Below are positions 9,054 through 17,771 of a stretch of 54,510 bases of DNA, one piece after another (position 1 is the first letter of the stretch; each line of letters begins with the position of its first letter). The position numbers were made by a program, and so were the translations under genes. The DNA is taken from assembly GCA_000179315.1 (NCBI GenBank), contig ADZZ01000580.1, forward strand, positions 4,809 through 59,318. Direction: 5' to 3'. The notes under the pieces were generated by a model. That model searched no databases and was not told the origin of the DNA. It saw only the letters and a list, made by a program, of their open reading frames with translations. This stretch comes from a delta proteobacterium NaphS2 (GTDB lineage Bacteria > Desulfobacterota > DSM-4660 > Desulfatiglandales > Desulfatiglandaceae).

Positions 9054-10360
9054 GCAGTGGAAATAAATAAATCATCGGTTTTTGATAATATAATTCCACT
9101 CCCCATGAAACTTATCTTTTATCAAATTCAGTTCTTTTATCTTCTTGTCTGGGATTTTAATTCCGGTTGGGTATTCATTTGAATCCAACTTCGCGTTGAT
9201 TTTCAGACCGGTTTCAGTCGTTGTGCTTGCTATCAGGTTGACAATCACTTCATGGCTTGTAAGCGGACGTCCCCTCCAGTTTTTTGTAATATGAGAAAAC
9301 ATTTGGTGTTCAATCTTGTTCCACTTGCTTGTTCCCGGAGGGAAATGGCATACATTGACGGCGAGTTGTGTTTCGTCCGCAAAACGTTGAAGTTCATATT
9401 TCCACAGCCGATTACGTGAACCGTTACTCCCTCCGCCATCTGCGGTTATCAGAAGTTCTTTTGATCGAGGATATGCCTCCAAACCCATTTGAAACCACCA
9501 CTGTCGGATAGTATGCACCGCAAATTGGGCAGTATCGGCAGTATCGTGATCCGTTCCGACACTGACCCATCCCATATTTTTGCCCATGTCGTAAACGCCA
9601 TACGGGATTCCTTTGCCGTCAGCCATACTTGGAAAATCATATGTCTCCACTTCTTCGGGTTTTCCTTTTGGCTGGTACTCATATCCTCCGTTTGTAAAAC
9701 GACCTATCAATTCTTTCTTTTTGGTATCAACGGAAATCACAGGCTGTTTTCGTTTCTGAAACTCCTTCACTTTGTTGTAAATAAATTCAAATTGGGCGTT
9801 TCGGTCGGGATGGGATTTTCCTTCCATCCTTTTCCGCGTTCCCTGTAGGCTATAATCCAACGCAGCGAGTAATTGGCCGACTTTGGCATGGCTGACAGGG
9901 TGTCCGCTTTTTGTCAATTCCTCCGCCAAACGACGCGTGCTTTTGCAAGTCCATCTGAGCGGAGACATCGGATCGCCTCTTGAAGTTGGTTCGACCAATG
10001 CATCAAGGAGATTAAGTAATTCTCCGTCTTTTTCAACAAGAGGCTTTCTTCCTCCACCTTTTTTTCTTAATCTTCGGCTCGCTGTTTCTTTCTTACCACT
10101 CGTTATTTCTCGGCAACCGGTTCTTATCGTGCTTTCCGCCATGCCGGTAGCTCTGGAAACCGCGCTTACTCCGCCATGGCCAATTGAAGATGCTTCGGTG
10201 GCAGCCCACAATCGACGCGCCCTTTCATCAAGTTCGGAGTTCAAGGCGTCATATTTTATCTTTAAGGTATCGATCACGTCTGTAGAAATCATGCCTCATG
10301 GATGACACTTGTTCGTACTTTGGATCAAGTAAAATCCGATGAGTTATTTATTTCCATTGA
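9054..10360 (-). mobile_element. ISAzo13-family insertion sequence, copy 1
   Basis: A 1307-base element with one transposase gene. Its ends are imperfect inverted repeats of about 25 bases sharing TGGAAATAAATAA and TCATCGG (9058-9078 and 10336-10356, one mismatch over 21). It is flanked by the five-base direct repeat CTAAG (9049-9053 and 10361-10365). The second ISAzo13-family element in this window also duplicated the same five bases in the other orientation (CTTAG), which supports the boundary call. The element appears intact. The two flanks do not join into one gene. Confidence 0.88.
9072..10292 (-). CDS. ISAzo13-family transposase
   Basis: A 406-residue DDE transposase. The N-terminus has a helix-turn-helix (GGVSAVSRATGMAESTIRTG). 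Candidate catalytic residues lie in VISVDTKKKELIG, LLITADGGGSNG and TSKWNKIEHQMFSHI, the usual D, D, E order of the family. Full length with no internal stops, so probably active. It is clearly related to, but not the same as, the transposase at 13969-15192. ATG 10292 follows an ATGAGG stretch. Confidence 0.92.
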   Translation of the reverse strand: MISTDVIDTLKIKYDALNSELDERARRLWAATEASSIGHGGVSAVSRATGMAESTIRTGCREITSGKKETASRRLRKKGGGRKPLVEKDGELLNLLDALVEPTSRGDPMSPLRWTCKSTRRLAEELTKSGHPVSHAKVGQLLAALDYSLQGTRKRMEGKSHPDRNAQFEFIYNKVKEFQKRKQPVISVDTKKKELIGRFTNGGYEYQPKGKPEEVETYDFPSMADGKGIPYGVYDMGKNMGWVSVGTDHDTADTAQFAVHTIRQWWFQMGLEAYPRSKELLITADGGGSNGSRNRLWKYELQRFADETQLAVNVCHFPPGTSKWNKIEHQMFSHITKNWRGRPLTSHEVIVNLIASTTTETGLKINAKLDSNEYPTGIKIPDKKIKELNLIKDKFHGEWNYIIKNR

Positions 10361-10365
10361 CTAAG

Positions 10366-10757
10366 GGAAAGCTGGGCGACACCGAAAAGATAGATCACAA
10401 GGGTCCCCACGGAAAGAGCCAGTGCTGTCCAAAAAAAGCCCGGATTTTTTTCAGATTAACCAGTGCGCCAATAACCCAGGCGCCGACCACAAAACCGATC
10501 AAATAGCCGCCGGTAGGTCCGAAGAGAACCCCAAGGCCCGCCTTTCCGCCCGCGAACACGGGCAGACCGATGATGCCGATCAAAAGATAAACCAACTGGC
10601 TCAAGGCGCCCAACTGTGCCCCCAGGAGTGCACCGGCCAGCCCCAGAAACAGGGTCTGAAGGGTGATGGGAACCGGGGGTAAAGGGATGATGAGGTAGGC
10701 ACCGGCAGCGGTGCCGGCCCCGAAAAGGGAGGCATAGATCATACCCTTTAATGACAT
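10366..10757 (-). pseudogene. bioY: BioY biotin-transport protein, frameshifted and cut by an insertion
   Basis: BioY is the membrane substrate-binding unit of the biotin ECF transporter. From ATG 10757 the frame gives family-typical membrane segments (FGAGTAAGAYLIIPLPPVPI, LFLGLAGALLGAQLGAL, FGPTGGYLIGFVVGAWVIG). Around 10434 (a run of seven T on the coding strand) the frame shifts and ends early at 10395. In the next frame the family C-terminal part continues as WTALALSVGTLVIYLFGVAQ up to the insertion at 10365. One missing T in the run would explain the shift. The last few dozen residues are gone and are not found on the far side of the element, so the gene is dead here unless the run is a sequencing error. 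Confidence 0.8.
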
Positions 10758-10865
10758 CTTCGTTTTTCCCAATTTTTTGTCTTAGCCTTTTTTGCATATT
10801 CACATAGGGTTTGGGCAATACCATCCCGGGAAGCTCGTGTCAACGGCTTTATTTTCAAGGAATTA

Positions 10866-10877
10866 TTCACTTGTGAA
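10866..10877. promoter_or_regulatory. Short palindrome in the bioY-fhs gap
   Basis: TTCAC-TT-GTGAA, a perfect 5+5 palindrome in the 259-base divergent gap between bioY and fhs. It could be an operator for either gene, but no regulator is assigned and no clear promoter was found next to it. Confidence 0.2.
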
Positions 10878-11016
10878 AAAGCTCACTTGACGGCTTAATT
10901 ATTTTGTGATAGGCAGAAATCTCCAAAAAATTTGTGCTCTTTTTAAGTGGCAAGTGGCGAGGATCTGTTTCCAAACCTGAGAAACCATCATAACCATACT
11001 AAGGAGGATTAAACGA

Positions 11017-12780
11017 ATGTCTTACAACGCGGTAGAAATGGCAGACTGGCAGATTTCAGAAGCTGCCGAAAAGAACATGCCGGCGCCTGAAGAATGGCAG
11101 GAGAAACTGGGTCTTGAAAAGGACGAAATTCTCCCCATGGGGCGGCTGGCCAAGCTGGACTTCTTGAAAATTATCGACAGGCTTAAGGACAAACCGGACG
11201 GAAAATACATCGAGGTGACGGCTATTACGCCGACCCCCTTGGGCGAAGGCAAAAGCACCACTTCCTGCGGCCTCATGGAAGGTTTGGGAAAGCGCGGCGT
11301 CAACGTGGGCGGCGCTCTCAGGCAGCCTTCCGGCGGCCCCACCATGAATGTCAAGGGAACCGCGGCTGGCGGCGGAAACTCCCTTCTGATCCCCATGACC
11401 GAATTCAGCCTGGGCCTCACCGGTGATATCAACGACATCATGAACGCCCATAACCTGGCCATGGTGGCCATGACCAGCCGTATGCAGCATGAACGGAACT
11501 ACAACGACGAACAGCTTCAGCGGCTGACCGGCATGCGCCGGCTGGACATCGACCCCACCCGGGTTGAGATGGGCTGGATAATGGACTTCTGTGCTCAGGC
11601 CCTTCGAAACATCGTTATCGGCATGGGTGGTCGGTTTGACGGTTTCACCATGCAGAGCAAGTTCGGGATCGCCGTGGGTTCCGAGTGTATGGCCATCCTC
11701 GCCGTCATCAAAGACCTGGCCGATCTGAAAGAGAGGCTGAACAACATCACCGTCGCCTTTGACAAAAGCGGCAAACCGGTGACCACCGGTGATCTGGAAG
11801 TGGGGAACGCCATGACCGCCTTTATGCGGAACACCATCAACCCCACCATGATGTGCACGGCGGAATACAATCCCTGTATGGTTCATGCCGGCCCGTTTGC
11901 CAACATCGCCGTGGGTCAATCCTCCATCATCGCCGATCGCGTCGGATTGAAGCTCTTCGACTACCACGTGACCGAGAGCGGTTTTGCGGCGGATATCGGA
12001 TTTGAGAAATTCTGGAACGTGAAATGCCGTTTCAGCGGCTTGAAACCCCATGTTTCGGTCCTCACCACCACCATCCGCGCCCTCAAGATGCACGGCGGCG
12101 GTCCAAAAGTGGTGCCCGGCATTGCCCTGGCTGAAGAGTACACCAAGGAGAACCTGGAATTGGTGGAAAAGGGCTGCGAAAACATGGTCCATTTGATCAA
12201 TGTCATCCGCAAGGCCGGCATCAACCCGGTGGTGTGCATCAACCGGTTCTACACGGATACGGATGCTGAGTGCGCCGTGGTCCGTAAGATCGCGGAAGCC
12301 GCCGGAGCCCGCTGTGCCGAGTCCAAACACTGGGAGCTGGGTGGCGACGGCGCTCTGGAATTTGCAGATGCTGTTATCGATGCCTGCAATGAGGAAAACA
12401 ACTTCGAGTTCCTGTATCCGCTGGAAATGAAACTGCGCGATCGTGTGGCCAGGATTGCCAAGGAAGTCTACGGTGCGGACGGTGTGGCCTGGGCTCCGGA
12501 AGCGGAAGCCAAAGCCAAGATGCTGGAAGAAGATCCCAAGTATGCGGATTTCGCCACCATGATGGTGAAAACCCACCTGAGCCTCTCCCACGATCCCACA
12601 CTTAAGGGCGTGCCCAAGGGATGGACCCTTCCCATTCGGGATGTGTTGATCTACTCCGGCGCCAAATTCCTGTGCCCCTGCGCCGGCACCATCAGCCTGA
12701 TGCCCGGCACCGGTTCCAATCCCGCCTTCAGACGGATCGACGTGGATACGGAAACCGGAAAGGTGAGCGGCCTGTTCTAA
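11017..12780 (+). CDS. fhs: Formate-tetrahydrofolate ligase
   Basis: Joins formate to tetrahydrofolate with ATP to give 10-formyl-THF, the entry or exit step of the methyl branch of the Wood-Ljungdahl pathway. The 587 residues carry the nucleotide loop TPLGEGKST (73-81) and further family blocks: [32 protein letters not shown] and, near the end, [14 protein letters not shown]. It is somewhat longer than the common 555-560 residues because of an N-terminal extension. ATG 11017 has a consensus AAGGAGG site. A strong terminator follows. Together with the corrinoid methyltransferase operon nearby it suggests methyl-group oxidation or carbon fixation via THF. Confidence 0.97.
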   Translation: MSYNAVEMADWQISEAAEKNMPAPEEWQEKLGLEKDEILPMGRLAKLDFLKIIDRLKDKPDGKYIEVTAITPTPLGEGKSTTSCGLMEGLGKRGVNVGGALRQPSGGPTMNVKGTAAGGGNSLLIPMTEFSLGLTGDINDIMNAHNLAMVAMTSRMQHERNYNDEQLQRLTGMRRLDIDPTRVEMGWIMDFCAQALRNIVIGMGGRFDGFTMQSKFGIAVGSECMAILAVIKDLADLKERLNNITVAFDKSGKPVTTGDLEVGNAMTAFMRNTINPTMMCTAEYNPCMVHAGPFANIAVGQSSIIADRVGLKLFDYHVTESGFAADIGFEKFWNVKCRFSGLKPHVSVLTTTIRALKMHGGGPKVVPGIALAEEYTKENLELVEKGCENMVHLINVIRKAGINPVVCINRFYTDTDAECAVVRKIAEAAGARCAESKHWELGGDGALEFADAVIDACNEENNFEFLYPLEMKLRDRVARIAKEVYGADGVAWAPEAEAKAKMLEEDPKYADFATMMVKTHLSLSHDPTLKGVPKGWTLPIRDVLIYSGAKFLCPCAGTISLMPGTGSNPAFRRIDVDTETGKVSGLF

Positions 12781-12810
12781 TCGGGTTCGTTTCTGACAAT
12801 TAACTCAATC

Positions 12811-12844
12811 AAAAAGGGCGATTCATTTGAATCGCCCTTTTTTG
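12811..12844. terminator. Bidirectional intrinsic terminator between fhs and the CoA-ligase remnant
   Basis: AAAGGGCGATTCA-TT-TGAATCGCCCTTT, a perfect 13-base stem with a T run on one side and an A run on the other. It can therefore stop both fhs (plus) and the convergent ligase gene (minus). Confidence 0.93.
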
Positions 12845-12882
12845 GTGTTGTGAACAATGGCAGTTGGATTTACTTGGCGCGA

Positions 12883-13856
12883 TCACTTTAAGTCGGATCG
12901 TTGTATTTTTCCGGTTGCGCCTTTCGGCAGCTCTTTCACAAACTCAACCCAGCGGGGTTGTTTGTACTCTGCGGTCCTATCGAGGACCCATTGCTTGATA
13001 TCCTCCTCCAGTTCCCGGGAAGGTTCAATACCTTCTTTTAAGACCACAAACGCCTTGGGTTTGATCAATTGCTTTTCATCCGGGGCTCCGACCACAGCTG
13101 CTTCCCGGACAGCAGAATGTTCTGTGACACAGTTTTCGACCTCAACCGGAGAAACCCAGCTACCGCCCACTTTCAGCATATCGTCGGCGCGGCCCGCACA
13201 CCAGAAGTATCCATCCGCGTCCTCATAGTATTTATCCCCCGTGTCGATCCATTCCCCCTGCATGGTGGAGAGCGTTTTTTCCCGTTTTCGCCAATACTGT
13301 TGGGCCGCACTTCGACCCTTGACCAAAAGGGTGCCGATCTCACCCTGTGGAACCGCGGTTCCCTCGTCGTCAATCAGTTTCAGTTCATAACCGGGGACGG
13401 GTTTTCCCGAAGAACCCGGCATCACCTCCCCCGGCCGGTTGCAGATGAATACGTGTGCAAGCTCGGTGGTACCGATGCCGTCCAGAATTTCTATGCCGAA
13501 ACGCTCCTTCCACCGATGATAGATTTCGGGCGGCAATGCCTCGCCGGCGGAGCAGCAGATACGCACGGAGGAGAATTCGTGGGGAGCATTGGGGTCGGGC
13601 GTGGTATCGTTCTGGCGATCCTGTTTTTCCAGGTACCCAAGAATTTGCCCATAAAGGGTGGGAATCCCGAAAAAAACTGTGGGACGGAAGCGCTCAATGT
13701 GATGAAGGACATTTTTTGGTTTGGGGGCTTCAAAATTCAGGACCACCGAAGCACCCACGCCAAAAGGCATATAACAGGAGTTGCCCAAGCCGTAGGCGAA
13801 AAAGAGACGGGCGGCGGAGAAGACAATGTCATCCTCGGTGAGATTGAGGACTCCTC
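12883..13856 (-). pseudogene. Benzoate-CoA-ligase-like AMP-forming enzyme, N-terminus lost
   Basis: Aryl-CoA ligases of this family activate benzoates to their CoA esters. What remains is about 325 residues of an expected 510-530. Present are GVLNLTEDDIVFSAARLFFA (mid N-domain), ILDGIGTTELAHVF, DTGDKYYEDADGYFWCAGR and the C-terminal PKGATGKIQRSDLK with the catalytic lysine. The N-terminal third, including the phosphate loop, is missing. At 13856 the sequence switches abruptly to transposase sequence on the other strand, so the loss came from a mobile-element rearrangement. The residues read upstream of the switch in this frame are not family-like. Without its nucleotide loop it should be inactive. 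Confidence 0.85.
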
Positions 13857-13915
13857 GGCCAAAGCAAGAACGATTGTGAGCGTAATGCCGCAAAACGTTT
13901 CTTCGGCAGTCTTAG

Positions 13916-15202
13916 AATCTGTCCATAAATAACTTGAACAAATAGCGTCATTATGCTATCGGTAATTTATGGAAAATAAAATCGAACCGATAGTGAATGA
14001 AAAGTTTAATACGCTCCTTCCAATTCTTGATGAAAAAGGCCGTCGCCTGTGGGCTGCCGCAGAGGCAAAATCTCTTGGTCGTGGTGGTATATCAGCTGTT
14101 TCCAAGGCTACAGGCCTTTCAAGAACAACTATTTATCAGGGCCTCAAAGAAATTGAACCGTCAAATGCTGCAAAGCCTGCTACCAATCGAACACGGGCCA
14201 GAGGGGGTGGTCGAAAACCTATTACCAAGGTCAACCCGATCATCCTTCGTGACTTGGAAGGGATGGTTGAACCAACCACCCGAGGCGATCCCGAATCGCC
14301 ACTGCGCTGGACATGCAAAAGCACGAGGCAGCTGTCGAGAGCTTTGCAGGTTATGGGGCACAAAATCGGTCGGCAAAAGGTATCGGAACTGTTGGCCGAT
14401 TTGGGTTACAGTCTCCAAGCGAACCGCAAGGTTCGTGAAGGTTCCCGTCATCCGGACCGCGATGCCCAGTTTCGCTATATTTACAACCAGGTAAAAGTAT
14501 TTCAGGAGAATAACCAACCGGTTATTTCTGTTGACACCAAGAAAAAGGAGCTTGTTGGAGATTTTAAAAACGCAGGCCGGGAATGGCAACCAAAAGGACA
14601 ACCGGATTCTGTCCGAGTACACGATTTTGCTGACAAAAATTTGGGCAAGGTTAACCCATATGGTGTATATGATCAGACAGCAAATGTTGGCTGGGTCAGC
14701 GTTGGCATTGATCATGACACATCATCCTTTGCTGTCGAGAGTATCCGTCGTTGGTGGAAAAGAATGGGCCAGCAAACTTATCCGGAAGCAAAACAACTTC
14801 TCATAACGGCGGATGGAGGCGGTAGTAACGGATATCGAATTCGGCTTTGGAAAATTGAACTTCAACGGTTTGCAGATGACCAAGGTCTTGAAATCTCCGT
14901 GTGCCATCTCCCTCCTGGCACAAGCAAATGGAATAAAATTGAACATCGAATGTTCAGTCATATCAGCATGAATTGGCGTGGCAAGCCGTTGACGAGTCAC
15001 GAGGTAATTGTGAATCTGATAGCCAACACAACCACTCGACAAGGCCTTAAGATTCAGGCTGAGATTGACTCCAACAGTTATCCAAAGGGGATCAAAGTAA
15101 CTGACACCGAACTTGAGAACGTCAATTTGTTTAAGGCCGATTTTCATGGCGAATGGAACTATTCTATTCGCCCTAAATGTTCAAGTTATTAACGGACAGA
15201 CT
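13916..15202 (+). mobile_element. ISAzo13-family insertion sequence, copy 2
   Basis: A 1287-base element. Its ends are 25-base imperfect inverted repeats sharing TCTGTCC and AATAACTTGAACA (about 13916-13940 and 15178-15202). It is flanked by CTTAG direct repeats (13911-13915 and 15203-15207). The uninterrupted paralogue at 33137-33141 has a single CTTAG, confirming the five-base duplication. Different in sequence from copy 1, so the two arrived separately. Confidence 0.92.
13969..15192 (+). CDS. ISAzo13-family transposase
   Basis: A 407-residue intact transposase. N-terminal helix-turn-helix (GGISAVSKATGLSRTTIYQG). Acidic motifs in VISVDTKKKELVG, LLITADGGGSNG and TSKWNKIEHRMFSHI give the D, D, E set. 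It is similar along its whole length to the transposase at 9072-10292, with many substitutions. The start ATG 13969 has no strong ribosome site. The gene ends inside the right inverted repeat. Confidence 0.93.
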   Translation: MENKIEPIVNEKFNTLLPILDEKGRRLWAAAEAKSLGRGGISAVSKATGLSRTTIYQGLKEIEPSNAAKPATNRTRARGGGRKPITKVNPIILRDLEGMVEPTTRGDPESPLRWTCKSTRQLSRALQVMGHKIGRQKVSELLADLGYSLQANRKVREGSRHPDRDAQFRYIYNQVKVFQENNQPVISVDTKKKELVGDFKNAGREWQPKGQPDSVRVHDFADKNLGKVNPYGVYDQTANVGWVSVGIDHDTSSFAVESIRRWWKRMGQQTYPEAKQLLITADGGGSNGYRIRLWKIELQRFADDQGLEISVCHLPPGTSKWNKIEHRMFSHISMNWRGKPLTSHEVIVNLIANTTTRQGLKIQAEIDSNSYPKGIKVTDTELENVNLFKADFHGEWNYSIRPKCSSY

Positions 15203-15604
15203 CTTAGAAAGGACCATCCACACCTGCCCGTTATCATTACCGAAGATGCCCTAAGTTCGAATGCGCCACACATAAGGGAGGCGGAAAAATACAATCTTCA
15301 TTACATTCTGGGTGTGAAGAAGGGGGATCATCCTTTCCTGTTCAGAAAAGTGGAAGAGGCACAAGAAAATGGCGAAGCTGTTCAATTTGAATTGGTCGAT
15401 AATGATAATCCGCAAAAAACGCATCGTTTCCTTCTCGTTAACCACCTCCCCCTGAATGAATCAAATCAGGATTTGCTGATCAATTTCCTGGAATACTGGG
15501 AAATCACGTCAGAAAAGACGCAACATTTCAGCTGGGTTACTGATTTTACCATAACAAAGGGAAACTCTTATGAACTTATGCGAGGCGGTCGTGCACGCTG
15601 GAAA
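15203..15604 (+). repeat. Long direct repeat, left copy (partner 33137-33538)
   Basis: 402 bases with no difference seen by eye from 33137-33538, in the same orientation and about 17.9 kb apart. With the 60 bases left of the ISAzo13 insertion (13856-13915 against 33082-33141, one difference) the shared block is about 457 bases. This is long enough for homologous recombination that would remove everything between, including all the IS21-like elements and the integrase remnants. Confidence 0.9.
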
Positions 15605-15968
15605 ATAGAAAATGAGACGTTCAATACCCTCAACTTCAACGCTAATCTTAACCGAACCAGCCTTGCTAATGAAAACTGAACCATTGGGGCTTTGAACTTA
15701 AACCTCAATTGGAGTTGTGTGGTCTGCCGAGACTTAGATCCCTTGAGCGAAACTGGTTCACGGATGGGTTTCTGTTGTGGGAGACAGTTTTGAACGGGAT
15801 CAAGACACGCGAAAATATTGAACGAAAAAAAGACAGCGGAAGAGAGATTCAGTTTACTTTCGTGGAGTTATGTGGAAAATCTGCATTTGGTTCCATTTTC
15901 GGGTATGATTTTGGGGAGTTAATATAGACCCACTGAGCGATGGGGGGTCTGATTTATTAAAAAAGGTA

Positions 15969-16002
15969 AGGCCCGAAGTTGCCGCTTCGGGCCTCTTTTT
16001 TT
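15969..16002 (+). terminator. Intrinsic terminator
   Basis: AGGCCCGAAG-TTGCCG-CTTCGGGCCT followed by C and seven T. It would stop transcription arriving from the transposase debris on the left and so insulates the IS21-like operon that begins just after it. Confidence 0.88.
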
Positions 16003-16014
16003 GGGAAAAACAGA

Positions 16015-16065
16015 AGCAGACCGTCTTCCCCGGACAATATAAAGCATACCCATCATAGGTCTGCT
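16015..16065. repeat. Inverted repeat upstream of the zinc-ribbon gene
   Basis: AGCAGACC (16015-16022) and its complement GGTCTGCT (16058-16065) separated by 35 bases. It might be a binding site for the element's own proteins (ParB-like or transposase) or an end structure. Function unknown. Confidence 0.35.
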
Positions 16066-16151
16066 TTTGATCCTTTTCAAGATCAAAGGCGTCATGCCCT
16101 TAAGGCTTCTAAAAAAAAATCCAGTGTAAAAGTTGTGGATTCATTTTCCAT

Positions 16152-16493
16152 GTGTGCCGGAGCTGTTTCAGAGGCCAGGCGTACTGTAGCGATCAATGTC
16201 GTGAACAAGCCCGCACGGAACAGCGACGACAAGCACAACGCCGTTACCGGCAAACAGAAAAAGGCCGCAAAGCCCATCGGAGGGCGGAACGTCGGCGAAG
16301 AATAAAAAAAAGTAAAAAAACCGTGGATGATCAGGGTTCAACACCCCCGTCATCCGGTGATAAGGTGCCCTCCAGGTGGTCCGGCGTGGGTCCGAGATGC
16401 CGTTTTTGCGGCTCATGGGGTGTTATTGTGAAAGATTTTCCCCGCCGAGGCTACGGCAATCATCCACAAACTGTTCCGGAGGTGTTCACATGA
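16152..16493 (+). CDS. Zinc-ribbon protein with basic Arg-rich tail
   Basis: Not a family I can name. From GTG 16152 the product is 113 residues. It has paired cysteines (CRSC, then YCSDQC), a strongly basic helix-like stretch (residues about 20-50, rich in R, K and Q, with RRYRQTEKGRKAHRRAERR), and a second knuckle CRFC near residue 85. Upstream in the same frame, before any start codon, another knuckle (QCKSCG) is readable back to a stop at 16110. In a second frame ATG 16094 leads into a run of nine A (16111-16119), where a one-base slip would join it to QCKSCG. The real protein may therefore start at 16094. The stop overlaps the next gene by ATGA. DNA or RNA binding is likely from its composition. 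Confidence 0.65.
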   Translation: MCRSCFRGQAYCSDQCREQARTEQRRQAQRRYRQTEKGRKAHRRAERRRRIKKSKKTVDDQGSTPPSSGDKVPSRWSGVGPRCRFCGSWGVIVKDFPRRGYGNHPQTVPEVFT

Positions 16494-16909
16494 TGGTTAA
16501 AAAGCCTCTTTTTCCAAAACGAATACGCAAAATCGCCGGCGGTTTTGCCTTTATTGAACATCGCTTTTTGCGAAAGGGTTTTTGGGAGAGCCTGAGTCAT
16601 ATTGAACTGCTGCTCTACATTTTTCTGGTGGTGGTATCTGACAAAAACGGGCTGTCTTATTACGGCTACGACAAAATCCGCCGGATTCTAAGGGTGGATG
16701 CAGATCAATATATCAATGCCCGTAATCGCTTGCTGGCCAAGGACCTGATTGGATTTGACGGCCGTGTGTTTCAGGTGCTTTCCCTTCCGGATCGTCCAGT
16801 GATCGTGAAACCTGTGAAGGAAGTCCGGAACGGGGGATGGTTCAGTCTTGGAGAAACCGTACAGGAAATCATTCGGGAGAAAGGACGTGGGATCAACCCG
16901 AACAGTTGA
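16490..16909 (+). CDS. Winged-helix-like protein, unknown function
   Basis: A 139-residue product from ATG 16490 (a second ATG at 16493), with GGAGG about eight bases before. The middle (SHIELLLYIFLVVVSDKNGL, then YGYDKIRRILRVDADQYIN and ARNRLLAKDLIGFDG) has the helix-helix-wing pattern of small winged-helix domains as in some replication initiators and phage helix-turn-helix proteins. This is inferred from pattern only. It overlaps the zinc-ribbon gene by four bases and the ParB-like gene by 23. Its place next to a ParB-like gene suggests DNA binding linked to replication or target choice. Confidence 0.6.
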   Translation: MMVKKPLFPKRIRKIAGGFAFIEHRFLRKGFWESLSHIELLLYIFLVVVSDKNGLSYYGYDKIRRILRVDADQYINARNRLLAKDLIGFDGRVFQVLSLPDRPVIVKPVKEVRNGGWFSLGETVQEIIREKGRGINPNS

Positions 16910-17771
16910 TATTCATCTGCTGGAATTGCGCTACGCTCATTGCCGGATCATGAACCACCAGGCTTTAAAGCAATTGCGGGATTCCATCGAAACTTACGGG
17001 CAAATCGTTCCGGCCCTGGTTGTTACAGAGAAAGACAAACTGATTCTGGTTGATGGGTACTTGCGTGTTCGAGCGCTTCGTGCCTGCGGAAAGGACCAAA
17101 TATGTGTCCATTTATCAGAAGAAAACGAACAAAATGCCATGTTTTCGCTTTTGGCCAAAACCAATGAACGGCAATGGGAAGCCATTGAGCAGTCGGTTTT
17201 GCTTCAGGAATTACATCGGCGGTTCGGGTGCAGCCTCTCCCATATCGCAGCCCGGATAGGACGCGACAAAAGTTTTGTGAAACGACGGCTTGATCTGGTT
17301 GAGGCCCTGCCTGAAAATATTTTGAAAGCCGTGATTTCAGGAACGCTTTCAACCTGGAGTGCCAGCCGTGTCATGGCGCCGTTGGCGCGCGCCAACATTA
17401 AAGACGCACAAAAACTGATGGCCCACCTGGAAAATGAACCTTTATCCACGAGGGAACTGGCCCATTTTTACGAACATTACCAAAAAAGCAACCGGTCTGT
17501 TCGAGACCGCATGCTGGAAAATCCCTTTCTTTTCATAAAGGTTCAAAATGAAAGAATCCAATCCGAACAGGCCAAGGAGATTCATGACGGACCGGAAGGC
17601 AAATGGTTCAAGGATATTAAAATGGTATATGCTGTGCTCGGACGTCTGCTGAAAACCGTTTCCCATGTCCATTATCCAAAAAGCGATCCATTTAAGAAAC
17701 AAACCCTGAAAGCCTGGGTGAACAAAGTCGAAAATCAGGCGGCAAAACTCAAAAAAGAGATAGAGCCATGA
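16887..17771 (+). CDS. ParB/Spo0J-like protein
   Basis: A 294-residue protein with the ParB N-terminal fold: VDIHLLELRYAHCRIMNHQA, LRDSIETYGQIVPALVV, and the nucleotide/nuclease box LVDGYLRVRALRACG. These are followed by a helix-turn-helix (CSLSHIAARIGRDKSFVKRRL) in the usual position. The C-terminal 110 residues are family-atypical and basic. In chromosomes and plasmids ParB binds centromere-like sites and, with CTP, spreads along DNA. Here no ParA gene is present; the partner genes are IstA and IstB, so a role in transposition, target choice or element stability is more likely. GTG 16887 (GGGAG eight bases upstream) is the preferred start; a TTG at 16848 would lengthen it. The stop overlaps istA by ATGA. 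Confidence 0.85.
   Translation: MGSTRTVDIHLLELRYAHCRIMNHQALKQLRDSIETYGQIVPALVVTEKDKLILVDGYLRVRALRACGKDQICVHLSEENEQNAMFSLLAKTNERQWEAIEQSVLLQELHRRFGCSLSHIAARIGRDKSFVKRRLDLVEALPENILKAVISGTLSTWSASRVMAPLARANIKDAQKLMAHLENEPLSTRELAHFYEHYQKSNRSVRDRMLENPFLFIKVQNERIQSEQAKEIHDGPEGKWFKDIKMVYAVLGRLLKTVSHVHYPKSDPFKKQTLKAWVNKVENQAAKLKKEIEP

Larger units (their letters stand above)
13856..15633 (+). pseudogene. DDE transposase fragment (copy A), split by ISAzo13 copy 2
   Basis: Remnant of an IS4-superfamily-like transposase whose family I cannot name securely. The first part (13856-13915) gives QSKNDCERNAAKRFFGSLR. After the inserted element it continues at 15208 with KDHPHLPVIITEDALSSN through GGRARWKIENETFNTL, and stops resembling the family near 15633. 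It matches copy B at 33082-33538 over about 457 bases with one difference. Copy B has the uninterrupted target site (one CTTAG), giving a natural empty-site control for the insertion. The 5' part is missing at the junction with the CoA-ligase gene. Confidence 0.82.
15634..16093. other. Stretch without a recognisable gene, upstream of the ParB-IS21 operon
   Basis: Between the transposase fragment and the zinc-ribbon gene. A 72-codon open frame (15709-15927, plus strand; ends FGSIFGYDFGELI) is present but was not recognised and lacks a ribosome site. The right part holds a strong hairpin terminator (15969-16002) and a spaced inverted repeat (16015-16065). The left end of the IS21-like element probably lies here, but I could not find a matching repeat at its right side. 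Confidence 0.4.

Noticed and set aside
8857-10325. TCGTACTTTGGAT occurs at 8857-8869 and at 10313-10325, on either side of the ISAzo13 transposase
   Set aside because: One copy lies inside the element and one outside it; the positions fit neither target duplication nor end repeats, so chance is the simplest explanation.
11056-12591. A 511-codon open frame on the minus strand opposite fhs
   Set aside because: It is a shadow of the strongly coding fhs frame, with no ribosome site and a His/Gly/Asp-rich nonsense-like product.
15113-15679. A 188-codon open frame across the right end of ISAzo13 copy 2
   Set aside because: It joins transposase-end sequence in the wrong frame to the target transposase fragment; a chimera created by the insertion.
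16887-17771. Chromosomal or plasmid parABS partition locus
   Set aside because: No ParA gene is present and the ParB-like gene is translationally coupled to istA, so it belongs to the transposable element.
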